A DNA stretch of 64,000 nucleotides from Glandiceps talaboti (taxonomy: Eukaryota > Hemichordata > Enteropneusta > Spengelidae), in the NCBI RefSeq assembly GCF_964340395.1, contig NC_135570.1, positions 3,976,322 through 4,040,321 on the forward strand, given 5' to 3'. This document shows, piece after piece, positions 1 to 10,683 of this stretch (positions within the stretch are counted from its first letter, which is position 1; each line of letters begins with the position of its first letter). Made by a program: the position numbers and the translations under genes. The notes under the pieces are model-generated. The model ran no database searches. It was not told where the DNA came from and worked only from the letters and a program-made list of their open reading frames with translations.

Positions 1-1072
1 AAATTTGACACTGCCATATTATTTACCAGGCTAGGTGTCCTTATTGAGGTCAAAGGTGTAGGGTTACGTGTCGCTAAGCTACTCAGTGTGTCAATAAACG
101 GTGGACGTCTACAAATCCACAGGCCTTAACAACAATCTATTTGACCTTACAGAAACCGAAGGTCAAAAACTGTATTATTGAGTCTATTGTGTCTCTAATT
201 GAAAATAGAAACTATTATCTCAACGATCAACTTATTTGAAATTAATCTAAGCAGTCAAAATTAAGCTTTCAGTCTTTTACACAACAGGAAATATTTTGGT
301 TACAAAAAAAATCAAGATATATTCGTACACTATGTGAACTAAAGATACTAAAGGACCATATCAGCTAAGAATTAGAATTTAGACATGAAAAATAGTTGTC
401 TGCAAAGCTATCAAAAAGGTCAGTCATGAAACAAAAGCCTGGCTCTATGTACATGACTTCACTGATAAGATAGAACTAATGTCAGAACCTAGAATTGAAA
501 CACTGGCCTTTAAAAGTACCACACAATATAGTAAATATATGTGTTCAGATCAATATAAAACTCCATAAATGAAATTGTTGATGACATTTCCCACTTGATC
601 AGTGAAATCAGTTTTATTTATGTACAAAACTTAAGAATCAAAGCCTTATGTGAAAATACTGATATAAAGACAAGGTGAGCGTCAAGGTCAAGGTATACTT
701 TATCTTAAGGGCAAGGTAAGGACATAATATTGCATCTTAAGTGACTGGTTTAAAAAAAATTATAATACACATGTCACTTCTCTTTGATTTGTAATTTGCA
801 TATATATTCAACAGGTGGTTGACCTAAAACTTTAAAACAATATTTCAAGATAATGTAGAAAATATATAATTCATGTGTTTCATTTCTATTTTAATTATTT
901 TTATACATTGGATCTTTTGATGCAAACTTGGAGTCATCTTATGTTGGTCTTATAGAAATACCACCCAGTATACATGTAGATAAGGCTGGACACAAAAAAT
1001 GGTAATAGTAATCATTTATCAGTTCTCACTAAAAAATTAGCTTCTGTAACTGTATATAAATATTTGGCATCT
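1..1072. other. Non-coding AT-rich sequence
   Basis: I see no reading frame, RNA gene or repeat boundary here. Two nuclear-receptor-like motifs are present: an imperfect DR1 at 48-60 (AGGTCA, one base, AGGTGT) and a TCAAGGTCA-type extended half-site near 683-695. Short T and A runs are common. Confidence 0.6.
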
Positions 1073-1260
1073 GGCTTAAATGACTTGGTTTCTGTAATTC
1101 TATGCAATTACACCCTAAATATAGGGTGTCAGACTTTAATGACTTGGTTTCTGTAACTCTATGTAATTACACCCTTAATTACACCCTAAATATAGGGTGT
1201 TAGGCTTTACATGTAATGACTTGGTTTCTGTAACTCTATGTAATTACACCCTACATATAG
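1073..1260. repeat. Short tandem repeat, about 59-77 bp x3
   Basis: The block GACTTGGTTTCTGTAA recurs at 1082, 1141 and 1218, each time followed by an AATTACACCCTA stretch. The first two units contain a small perfect hairpin, ACACCCTA - AATA - TAGGGTGT. The second unit has an extra internal duplication of the ACACCCT part, which accounts for the unequal spacing. Confidence 0.85.
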
Positions 1261-1329
1261 CTGAGGAGTAAAAAAAATTGTGTGGTTCCAATTATGTTCA
1301 CTTTTGGAATAGGCATGGTTGGTAGATTT

Positions 1330-1615
1330 TTTTTTTATTATGTTGTTTTTTTCTGTGTGAGTGTCTAGTTCAGATTTTCCATTGTTTTCCAAATGGACTC
1401 TGTTATTTATTTCTTCCTATCAGATGTACAACCATTACAGATTGGAAGAACAGTTTTATCTTGTCTTTTTAAGTTGATGTCAGTCTCGTCAGACTTCACA
1501 ATTTTTGTGATTTTTTTTTTCTGGAATACATAAAAAAAATTTAAGGCCAACAGTGAAAAACTAGGTGGGGGTCAGGTAACCGGAACCAAGTAATTTTTCT
1601 TTATAGGCTTTACCT
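1330..1615. repeat. Dispersed repeat family F3, copy 1
   Basis: This stretch aligns with 5580-5840 in the same orientation. Shared blocks include TTTTCCATTGTTTTCCA, CAGATGTACA-CCATTACA, AAGAACAGTTT and CTTTTTAAGTTGATGTCAG. On the minus strand both copies can be read as a short peptide with ICNGCTSD. Copy 1 breaks this frame with a stop, and the differences between copies fall on all codon positions, so I treat it as a non-coding repeat rather than an exon. Confidence 0.7.
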
Positions 1616-2627
1616 ACATTGTGAACATCAAAATCAGCTTTACAGCGTTCAGCATGTTTTAGCTTGTCTCCCAAGAAGTCCAGTGAGGGCCATCCTCATG
1701 CATGGTTCATGTTCAAATTATAAACAAAGCACTTAGGGAGTCCTTAATTCATTTGATTGAAAAAAGAATAACATAAGGGGGCTTGTCGCTATGAGCCAGA
1801 CATTGGACACTTGTGTTTGAAGTATCCACCTGATTAAGAGAATGATATAGGGACAAATACAAATATATGCATAACTTGAGTAAGCAAATGTTATGCATAT
1901 TATGTTATGAATTTTGAACCTTTAAAGAGTTTGATTAACACAAATTTAAACACATTTAGTTTGAAATGATCAGAAGTACGACATGTTTAAATGAAGCAAA
2001 TAGCATATAAAGCCATGCAGCAATATTCTTAAACCATTTTCCCGTTGGCAATATATATAAAGTGACCTTTGACCCGGATGTAAGTTTTCAGTTGGTGACA
2101 ATATTTTTTTAAAACAAAATTAAATAAATTATTTTTGATTTAGTATGCAAATTACACCACAACAATGCAATTTTAGACTTAATTTGCAAATATACACTAT
2201 AATAAAATCAACTACAAAAGTACAAATCAGTACACAATTTAGCAAATTTATGCCATTTTCTGCAAGGATTTAATTAAAAGACATCGAGATCTCATATTAG
2301 TGATGACTACTGGAGACAAAGAAAAGATTGAGGACGACAGATCTGACATTGGAAAAATGTTGCTGCCTCAAGAAAAAGTAAACACCATTTTATATGAAAC
2401 TGGGTCAAATACGCATCATCATTTTTTATGAACAAATTTTGCAGAAGACATTGGATATTTTTGTACATTTTATTATTGAATGTTGTCAATGGAGTGGGGT
2501 TTAATATACCCTCACAGTTTACACGAAAACACAACACAAACACTCATTCTTCTCCATTAAATGATTTTGCAACTTGACTAAAAGGATGATCAAAGATGGC
2601 TCACTAAAACTGATTTGGGTTTACATG
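1616..2627. other. Non-coding AT-rich sequence
   Basis: No gene or RNA is recognisable. The only element singled out is the DR1 at 2063-2075, listed separately. Confidence 0.6.
2063..2075 (-). promoter_or_regulatory. DR1 nuclear-receptor-type site
   Basis: TGACCTTTGACCC is, on the minus strand, GGGTCA-A-AGGTCA: two hexamer half-sites in direct repeat with one spacer base. This is the consensus for RXR-heterodimer, HNF4 and COUP-TF-type receptors. Sequence match only; binding is not shown. Confidence 0.35.
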
Positions 2628-2824
2628 CAATCTGATTAAAATCTGATGTGGTGAAAGCGTCTAAATGCTTTATTTACCTCTATTTCCATCGTTTTGTGTC
2701 GTTTGTTTTGTTCCGAGTGATTGCCGCCTTCCCACTCGGAACAAAACAAATGACACAAAACGATGGAAATAGAGGTAAATAAAGCATTTAGCCACTTTCA
2801 CCACATCAGATTTTAATCAGATTG
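2628..2824. repeat. Long inverted repeat (MITE-like), 92-bp arms
   Basis: Two arms of about 92 bp are nearly perfect reverse complements around a 13-nt loop (2720-2732). The outer ends read CAATCTGATT and AATCAGATTG; the loop-proximal ends read TTCCGAGTG and CACTCGGAA. Only a few mismatches occur, near GTGAAAGCG / GCCACTTTC. No coding potential. It could be a fold-back or miniature inverted-repeat element; no convincing target duplication was seen. Confidence 0.8.
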
Positions 2825-2825
2825 G

Positions 2826-2839
2826 GTTTCCATGGTAAC
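2826..2839. promoter_or_regulatory. X-box-like RFX motif
   Basis: GTTTCCATGGTAAC fits the RYYNYY-N2-RRNRAC form of the RFX X-box. It lies immediately outside the inverted repeat. Pattern match only. Confidence 0.2.
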
Positions 2840-3239
2840 CTAGTTGAGTTACTTTATCCTCATTAGTGGTACATATCAAACTAAACATTGAAGTAATACC
2901 ATGAAAAGGCTTCAGTTTTCATCAATTAAGATAATAATTTGTGATGTTTCATAAGTCCGTAAGGAAACCATTTCACTTTTTATTACATTTGATGAAATGT
3001 GATGTAAGCCTAATGTCATCTTTTATGGTTACAGAAATATAATATTTCAGATGTTAATCTTTATCATAATAATAATTGCATCAAACAATGGAAGTGATGA
3101 TGTATTATCAACATATAGTATTGCTGAAAATAAAATAAATTAACATATTTTTTTGATATAATGACCAATAGATCGCAATTTGTTAGTGATAAGCTGCATT
3201 ATTAGACAAATTATTTTATGCAAAAATTATATTCAACTG
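2840..3239. other. Non-coding sequence
   Basis: Plain AT-rich sequence with no feature I can support. Confidence 0.6.
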
Positions 3240-3860
3240 TGATGTACGTGTCTGTGTGTGTGTGTGTGTCTGTGTGTATAAATGTATATGTGTCTTTATG
3301 TATGTGTTTAGGTATGTATTGAGTAAGTGAATTTTAATACATATATGCATGGATCACTATAACTAGCATGCATACAACAATTAACTCACTTGCTCAAGCA
3401 TGATATGTGAGTGAGTGAGTGAGTGAGTGAGTGAGTGCAGAGTGAGTGAGTGAGTGAGTGAGTGAGTGAGTGAGTGAGTGAGTGAGTGAGTGAGTGAGTG
3501 AGTGAGTGAGTGAGTGAGTGAGTGAGTGAGTGAGTGAGTGAGTGAGTGAGTGAGTGAGTGACTTAGTCAGTCAGTCAGTCAGTCAGTTGGTCAGTCAGTC
3601 ATTTAGTCAGTTGATGAGTAAGGTATATGGGTCCAGTATGTTTGCGTGCACACGAATGTCAAATGAGCTGGTGAGTCAGGTATACTGAGTCAATGAAGGA
3701 CAAATCAGTCAGTCAAAGTTATTGAGTGTGTGAGTTAGTCAGTCATTCAATTGGTCAGGTTTGTGATGGAGTCAAACAGTTTCTTTTGAATATATGCATA
3801 TAACTACATTCATCAGTCAGTCACTCACTCACTCACACACTCACTCAATCACTCAGTTAG
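3240..3860. repeat. Compound microsatellite: GT, GTGA, GTCA, then TCAC
   Basis: A short GT-rich tract at 3250-3280 precedes (GTGA)n at about 3407-3561, which passes into (GTCA)n at 3566-3600. Degenerate GTCA/GAGT words continue to 3790. A shorter (TCAC)n array at 3814-3850 is complementary to the main GTGA array, so the region could fold back on itself. Confidence 0.95.
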
Positions 3861-4327
3861 TGAGTTACTGAAATAGGGGAAAATGACTCAATAAAATGAC
3901 AGTGGAAGAAAAATATGGTTTCAGTTATTATTCTTAAAGTGGCTATTATGGCCAAAAAAAATGGCATATACTCAGGATTTTATGTTGATAAAACGACTTT
4001 ACATGTTTTTCTACGATACAAAACCCAATGTAAATTAACTTAGAACATAAAATGAGAAAATTGCCATAATTGTAACTCAATGTAGTGCAAAAAACAATCA
4101 AAAATGGGTAAAAAGTTTGTTTAATGCACATACATATGTAAACATAAAAGGTAAACACAAATAATCACTTGTAAACAAGTAAACAAAATATTTATGTATG
4201 GTGTCGGATCGTTTCAATGTAGGAGGAAGCAACAGATTTATGTGCAGACTAAGGAAGTGATTATACACTATATTAAAAATCATGTAGTGTATGTTATTAT
4301 GTCAACTTTTGACACATTTTTGACCTT
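3861..4327. other. Non-coding sequence
   Basis: AT-rich. The short frames here show no domain or signal that would support a gene. Confidence 0.55.
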
Positions 4328-4500
4328 TTTAGCAATAATTGAGTTAACACCCCCTCACTTGATCCGTGTTGTTTCACATTGCTTTTTCAAGTAGACGAAG
4401 ATAGCATACTTGTTTTATCAACAAAAAGTTCAAAATAAATACCTATTTGTTATCTATATGTCCACTTTTATATCATCTGTGATATTTGTAATCTGTCATA
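4328..4500. repeat. Dispersed repeat F4, copy 1
   Basis: Aligns in the same orientation with 4930-5110. Common blocks are ATTGAGTTA, CGTGTTGTTTCACATTG / CATGTTGTTTCACATTG, TTTTCAAGTAG, TTGTTTTAT, CAAAATAAATACC and a TATGTCCACTTT / TATGGCCACTTT block. A local, diverged duplication of about 170 bp. Confidence 0.7.
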
Positions 4501-4852
4501 TAAATCTATGATGTGAATATGTGTCCCTTCTACAGGTACACATGACTATAGACTAAGTTGACATACATTGTAGAGAAGTACACAGACTTTTCACAAAGTT
4601 TTCCTCGTTACCTCCACAGGCAAAACTGAAAATAACTTAATAACAGTATGTACTATCAAATTCTATCTCTATTCCAATTTTTCTCCTAGATTTGTATACA
4701 TCAAAGTCTCTGTACATTACATGACTGCCAGGTGTTAAAATCTGGAAGTCTACCTCCTTGTATTCATATCGCAAGCTCTTTGCAGCATAAGGGTTTAAGA
4801 ATCAATAATCATAAGAAAGTTGTGTTTATTTATTCCGGATGATCTTAAATCC
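4501..4852. other. Non-coding sequence
   Basis: Nothing recognisable between the F4 copy and the next inverted repeat. Confidence 0.55.
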
Positions 4853-4963
4853 TTGTTTGTAACTCAATAAATTGTAAAAGCTTAATAAACATGTAAAATC
4901 TTTGTTATTGTACGTACAATAACAAACTTTTTAGCTTTTTGCAAAGTATTGAGTTACAAACAA
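4853..4963. repeat. Imperfect inverted repeat around TTGTACGTACAA
   Basis: The centre is a perfect palindrome (TTTGTTATTGTACG / CGTACAATAACAAA), and the outer arms pair TTGTTTGTAACTCAATA with its complement TATTGAGTTACAAACAA. Small indels separate the two paired sections. The right arm overlaps the start of F4 copy 2, so the hairpin and the duplication share sequence. Confidence 0.7.
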
Positions 4964-5110
4964 AGACTTGGCCCATGTTGTTTCACATTGTTTTTCCAAG
5001 TAGGAAGCCATGATAAAATTGTTTTATAAATCCGAAATCCAAAATAAATACCAAATCCTCATCCATATGGCCACTTTAACAATTTCTGTTTTCTTCATTT
5101 GTAGTCTTAT
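4930..5110. repeat. Dispersed repeat F4, copy 2
   Basis: Second copy of the duplication described at 4328-4500, about 600 bp downstream in the same orientation. Confidence 0.7.
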
Positions 5111-5579
5111 CAGGTTTTGAATTATTTAAGTATTGTGTCCAACTGTTCCAGTTATTCTTTTGTACAAGGACAACAACGGCATAGCAATAAATATTTAACA
5201 TTTTGCATCAGAAACATCTTATATAATTTTCTGCCAAATAAATTCAATAAATTCTGTACTTTATTACTGCTGTAAGACTTCAGACAATTTGATTAAAGCG
5301 ACAATTTGTAGACAGTCTGTGAAGTCATAGCCCGACATGATACGACAGAATGTGTGTCGAATTCATTCAATTTCTTTCAAATTCTCTAAATAAGGACAAA
5401 TAATTTAATGAAAAAAAAGTTCATACAAAATCCCTTGTGTGCAATGTTTTGCAAGACACATAATTAGATTCTAAGAAACACAAAGTCAGGTCTCAATATT
5501 TTGATGAAAACTTTGGATTCACACAATATCTTTGAGCTCTTCAAAATGATATTTTATTTTATATATATATATTTTTTTC
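5111..5579. other. Non-coding sequence
   Basis: No gene, RNA or clear repeat is seen. Confidence 0.55.
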
Positions 5580-5840
5580 ATTTGTGCATGTCTAGTTCAG
5601 GTAGTTATGTTTTCCATTGTTTTCCATATGGTCTCTGTGTTATTGGTTTCTTCTCATCAGATGTACAGCCATTACAAATTGAAAGAACAGTTTCATATTG
5701 TCTTTTTAAGTTGATGTCAGTTTCAACATCTACTATTTCTTGTGAGACTTCACAATTTTCGTGATTTTATCAGCATGAAAAACCAGGTGGAGTTGGGTAT
5801 TAAACCAGAACCAAACATTTTTTTTAGGCCTAATACAAAT
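5580..5840. repeat. Dispersed repeat F3, copy 2
   Basis: Second copy of the family at 1330-1615. On the minus strand this copy is open for about 50 codons (a stretch including ICNGCTSDEKKPITQRPYG), while copy 1 carries a stop in the same place. I do not recognise the peptide and rate coding as unlikely. Confidence 0.65.
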
Positions 5841-6389
5841 GCGAATACAAAAGTAACTCTGTAACCCATGATTGTTGTATAAAAAAGTGAGATTTTTTTT
5901 GAAGCACACATTTCTGTATCACTATATCTAATAGAAACTATTTTTACTTTGATTTTACAACAATTATTAGGTAGAACATGGTAAAATAATTGCTGGAAAA
6001 AGTAAAACACTTTTCCGATCATATAATATACAGGATCTTGTTTGTATGAATGTAAGAAACCATTTTCACCTTTCACTGTGAACGATAATGATACAGCGAG
6101 GGGTCAACACACTATCACACTTGTATTCGACTGCATGATAACAATTATTCCTTAGCTAGACTTATTTATTGAGTTATATATGGCCCTTGTATCCACTCCA
6201 CAGCAGTCCTCACGTACCTACTCCATGGCAAATGTTCCATACCTAATGTCTTTATGAGCCTTGTTCTATGTTTACAACATATACAGCAGTTACTAAAGTT
6301 GCTCTGCAGTACACATTAACTTTTTATCTTACAATAAATCTCAAATTATTATCTGTTAATTTATCACAAATTGCACTGTGTCTGATAAA
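5841..6389. other. Non-coding sequence with an unsupported minus-strand frame
   Basis: A 108-codon minus-strand frame (6076 to 5750) runs into F3. It has no recognisable domain, and its composition is that of AT-rich non-coding DNA, so it is not called as a gene. Confidence 0.5.
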
Positions 6390-6870
6390 GGCAGGGAAGG
6401 GACAATCTCGCACAAGCTCCATAAACAAACAGTTTGTTTAGGACAAAAAAAAAACCTCCCCTCCCCTCCCTCCTCTTAAACAAACGTTCATAAGTGTGAC
6501 ATCACAAGTTTATATACGATGACATAAACCATGATAAAAATTGTGTTGGTCACACTACTATGATCAAGGATGCATGAATTAAGTTCCAACCTTATAAACC
6601 TGTTATTGAGATGATGGTAAACACATCAAAATATTACTGGAAACCCAACACTGCATCTCACCATTAGAGGTAAATTTTTATCAACTTATCAACATCTCAC
6701 TAGCAAATACAGAAACTTTCATCATTGAAGGCGTTAAAGTTTCCGAAATTTGGTTAGAAGTGCGAAAATGAAGTTCAGCATTGCATTAATGCCAGACCTC
6801 CTCCCCCTAACTAAATGAACAATGTTCACTTAATATTGAGCTTGTGTGACATTGGCAATTGTCCCTTATT
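6390..6870 (-). repeat. Dispersed repeat family F5, copy A
   Basis: The reverse complement aligns over about 400 bp with 59600-60000. Diagnostic shared blocks in the copy-B orientation are TTCGCACTTCTAACCAAATTT, TTTCTGTATTTGC / TTCTGTATTTACC, GAGATGTT, GCAGTGTTGGGTTTC / ACAGTGCTGGGTTTC and ACACAAGCTC. Copies have diverged by substitutions and indels. Non-coding; element type unknown. Confidence 0.7.
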
Positions 6871-7344
6871 TATGTCTGTCTTTTTAATGACCCATCTGAC
6901 CCTCTATCTCTTTAGTATGGGATAACAAATTTTTTTAAAACAAAACGTCCTCTATGGCAGAATAAGAAAAACTCACATTGTTACTGATTGTAAGATGACA
7001 ACCTGAAATGTGTATCTGAGCAAATATTATCATTTATTGCTGAAATTCAGGAATTAATTTAAAAAATGGTACAATTGTCATTTCTATGTCATTCAGACTG
7101 TTAGAATACGATATGAAATGAAAATATCTCCAACATGTACTAATACACTGACTTTGCTTACTTGTTATATTTTTAACCAATTGTACTGACTCATCATTTT
7201 GGGGACATTTTTTTTCATCAAATATTAACCAAAGATATATTCACTAAAAATTGGCCATTTACTTACTATATCCTAATACCAGGTTTGAGTTCAGTTCATT
7301 GCAAGTGATAGTTAAAGTAGACATCAGTAAGTAGAATACATGGC
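6871..7344. other. Non-coding sequence
   Basis: AT-rich, with nothing I can support. Confidence 0.55.
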
Positions 7345-7512
7345 CAACCATTATTTAAATTCATTTGTACAAAATTTACTATTTTTACTAAATTACACGT
7401 GTGTATAATCCTGTACACACACCATTATTAAAATTCGTTTGTTCAAAATTTACTATTTTTACAATGACATATTTCTGTACACTGCACACCATTATTTGAT
7501 AAAAATTCACTA
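7345..7512. repeat. Diverged tandem repeat, about 75 bp x2-3
   Basis: ACCATTATTTAAATTCATTTGT then AAAATTTACTATTTTTAC recurs as ACCATTATTAAAATTCGTTTGT and again as ACCATTATTTGATAAAAATTCACTATTTTGG. The third unit is shortened. Confidence 0.75.
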
Positions 7513-7642
7513 TTTTGGTTTCTGACTATAGGCCTTTCCTCTCAAAAAGTACATGCAGTCAACCTTGTCTCCTAATGTCTTTCCTTTCATTTATGACCAT
7601 ATCATGAGCATTAAACTGATGAAGAAAAGCAGACTTTGTGCT

Positions 7643-7655
7643 GTTGCCTAGCAAC
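7643..7655. promoter_or_regulatory. X-box-like RFX motif
   Basis: GTTGCCTAGCAAC is a near-perfect inverted repeat of the RFX half-site and fits RYYNYY-N1-RRNRAC. Sequence match only. Confidence 0.3.
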
Positions 7656-8436
7656 AAGAAATTGAGAAGCTGAGCCAAGGGAGATTTAACTGATCAAGTT
7701 TTCTGTGACCATGTCGAGAATGGAAGCAAACAAAATATATAGTACAAGCATAGAACTGGGATTACTGTGTTAAGATTTACAAGTCTTATCAATCCCTTTT
7801 CGTATTTTTTAAATGATTTGCACTATGTTGTACTTTTGAAAATGTATGCTGTCAAAAGAGCTCATTTTTTGCATATGTAACTTAAAACAACCTCTTCCCC
7901 GGAATCTCAAAGTCTCAGTTTGTTACTAACCAACAGGAGAGTGGCTGAGTCGATCATCGTGTACAATTCATGAAATGTCTTATACGGTAATCCAAAATGG
8001 CTGCCAGGTATCATGATCATAATGCGTCTAGGGAAAGTACATATTCCTAGAATGTCAAATATCCTACTTTTTATGTACATATTTTGTAGACATCTGTATC
8101 CTAGTTATAATGCTTCATAAATAAAATATCAATATATCTGCGAAGAATAATAATTTTGACCTTATCACAAAATCACACATGTATGTCTCATATCCTTATA
8201 TTAGTTATTATGCAGTGTTAACAATATGGCAGAATTTATAAATTTATGTAAATTGTTTGTCATTGGTTGTTTAGTACTACAGAATGTCACTTTATTACCA
8301 ACTGAATATTCACACAACTATTACAAGGATTGTTCCTGAGATGTTCACAGCGTAGTCTCTACAATCACACAGTCCTTCTGAAATAGTAATGGACACATTT
8401 GGAGTTTTTTTGTTACTTAAAAATATGTGGTAACAT
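7656..8436. other. Non-coding sequence
   Basis: No genes are seen. A YY1-like AAAATGGCTGCC lies near 7992-8003. Confidence 0.55.
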
Positions 8437-8704
8437 TGTATGTATGTATGTATGTATGCATGTATGTATGTATGTATGTATGTATGTATGTATGTATGTG
8501 TGTGTGTGTATGTGTGTGTATATTATGTAAATGTATTGTATGCAATGAATTGTACATATGTATGTATATATACAAATGTATGTGTGTGTTGTGTGTATGT
8601 ATGTATGGATGCCGTATGTATAAGTATATGTTTGTAATAATGTACGTATGTGTACAATGTGAATGTGTGTGCACATTGTATGTGTACGTGTCTATAGGGT
8701 GTGT

Positions 8705-8757
<53 letters not shown>
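8437..8757. repeat. Compound microsatellite (TATG)n, mixed, (GT)n
   Basis: Begins with about 60 bp of TATG repeats, continues as impure TGTATG/TGTG sequence, and ends in an almost pure GT tract at 8699-8757. Long frames on both strands here (rich in YVCM or HTYI) are artefacts of the repeat. Confidence 0.97.
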
Positions 8758-8758
<1 letters not shown>

Positions 8759-9999
8759 CAGTACACGTGTGTACATGAGTGTCAATTACTGCATGTCACA
8801 TGTTACATTATATATTTCCCTGTATGGTACAATCTTTCTCATATTTGATTGTATTTAATCATGGAGGTTGCATAAATTGAAGAATAATTTGACTTTTGCA
8901 TTTAACCTTGAAGTTAAGGTCAAGGTCATTTTGAATTTTCTTCAATGCAAGGTCTGCAGGTGCACACATATACACATCAACACAGTTTATTTGAATCACA
9001 TTCTTCTGACAATATCATCCAAGTAAGACAAAAAAAACTGTACATTTTGATTCAAGCACAAAACTAAAATCATGTGCATTATAATATGCATGGATGTCCC
9101 ATATATCGGCAAAAACCATCTCTGGTTTAGTTGTCATCCAATATTAATATCATATAAAACAATCTATTATAAGGGAATGAAATAATTAGACAGTGAATGG
9201 TTGCTAATCAACGGACTAGTACATGTTAAGAACACACAACAATGAAACTATGATTATCCGAATGGTAGCTCTGCAAATTTAGGTCTATTCAAGAATTTTA
9301 ATGACACTGAATGCAAATATTTCACATACAGAAATATTTATATTCAATGTCTCTGTAGTCAAGATATCTTTGTCTTCATTATGGACAAAAAAGCACATTT
9401 TTTTTCACAAAAATACAAAAAATGTGTAAAACAGAAGCCAGTATTCACTCTGTATAAATGTTTTACTGTGAGAAAGTGTTTTGACTGACAGTGTTCCAAA
9501 CAAGAAGACAAATTTAAAGAGCAGCTTGGAAAAGTTTGCCTTAATTTGTTTTGTAAAATGCAAAAGTAGAATTACGCCAGCATTTGTATGAGAAGTTTGA
9601 GACTTGGATGGAGACTGCAGCCATGAAATGTATACAAAAATCTGCATTTTTACTGTCATGCAAACATCATGACATGGAAATCATCAAATTAAAATGGATT
9701 TTTCCATGATAGTTCTATAATAATAGTTAACTCTGATAGACTTTCTCACAGAACGTGTTGCTTTTATGCGTAGAGACGGTTTATTCCCCTCTCATAAAAC
9801 CTCCTTACTATGATATTCATCAACTTGATGTCCTTCGCTTGAGGCTTCAAACAAAACATTTCCAATGAAGCCATCAACACTCAAGAGCTCGTTTAAACTT
9901 ATGTCTAATTAAAGTTAAATGCAAACGAAGTAGTATCTCAACTTCAAGCCTGTAATGTTTTGTGTAGACTGAAGGTTGTGTAAGCTCGATCAGCTAGCA
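8758..9999. other. Non-coding sequence
   Basis: No gene is recognised. A TCAAGGTCA half-site lies near 8922-8930. The block at about 9830-9970 is of higher complexity than its surroundings, with a TAATTAAA and an ATGCAAA word. It is a weak candidate for a conserved element that only a cross-species alignment could confirm. Confidence 0.5.
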
Positions 10000-10345
10000 A
10001 AAGGTACGTGAAGGTAAATGCGCCTCGGGAACCAATTTCCATGAAAATTAAAGTTCTTACAATCTCTCTGAAACCTGCCATCTGAAAGCATGTTCCTCAC
10101 CTTTTTGAACACAGAAGAAATTTAAAGGGTCAACATCTTGCTGTCAAGGAAACGACAATCTTTAAGTTTCCCCATACAGTTATATAACAGTATTTGGTGG
10201 CCATATTGGATTCTACAATATGTAAATTGACTTTATTTAAGAACTTTGCACAATGGCACCTGATTATTTTAATTAAGTAATCATGGATTTTATTTTCTTA
10301 AATAAAGTAGCAGCAAAAGTTTAAAGATCTATATTTCTGAGGTGT
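10000..10345 (+). repeat. Dispersed repeat family F2, copy 1
   Basis: Member of a four-copy family (others at 17325-17530 minus, 23975-24540 plus, 61250-61510 minus). Recognised by, in order, GCGCCTCGGGA, CTTACAATCTCTC, ATGTTCCTCACC, GGGTCAACATCTTG, ACAGTATTTGGTGG, CCATATTGGATTCTA and AGCAAAAGTTTAAAG. Non-coding, origin unknown. Confidence 0.75.
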
Positions 10346-10471
10346 CATTAAGATGATTTCTTTAACATACACACAATATCTGATTTCATTCAAACTTTGC
10401 AAAGATGAGATATAGTAGGCATATGCAAAATTTTGACTGTTAAGGTAGTACTGTACTTATAATAGACTGTA

Positions 10472-10473
<2 letters not shown>

Positions 10474-10566
<93 letters not shown>
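10474..10566. repeat. (TA)n microsatellite, 93 bp
   Basis: Pure TA dinucleotide tract immediately left of the hammerhead-like segment. Confidence 0.98.
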
Positions 10567-10570
<4 letters not shown>

Positions 10571-10637
10571 AAATACACAAGTTATGGTACGGAGCCGTTA
10601 CTCAGAGTTTCACGCTTGAATGCGATCTTCGGACGAC

Positions 10638-10639
<2 letters not shown>
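10567..10639 (-). mobile_element. TA-bounded hammerhead-like/Penelope-like element fragment
   Basis: Read on the minus strand this GC-richer segment contains CCGAAGATCGC, a short loop, then GCGTGAAACTC and AGTAACGGC. A CNGAAGA box, a small stem-loop and GAAAC in this order resemble the CUGANGA-stem II-GAAA core of a hammerhead ribozyme, with the U of CUGANGA replaced by C. Hammerhead ribozymes are known from Penelope-like elements in many animals. The position between two TA tracts and next to the palindrome supports one composite element. A functional ribozyme is not demonstrated, and the core mutation argues against activity. Confidence 0.35.

Positions 10640-10679
<40 letters not shown>
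10640..10679. repeat. (TA)n microsatellite, 40 bp
   Basis: Second TA tract, between the hammerhead-like segment and the palindrome. Confidence 0.97.

Positions 10680-10683
<4 letters not shown>

Noticed and set aside
5750-6076. 108-codon minus frame
   Set aside because: No domain, and it overlaps repeat F3 in a frame not open in the other copy.
8413-8858. Frames rich in Tyr/Cys/His on both strands
   Set aside because: Pure TATG/GT microsatellite artefacts.
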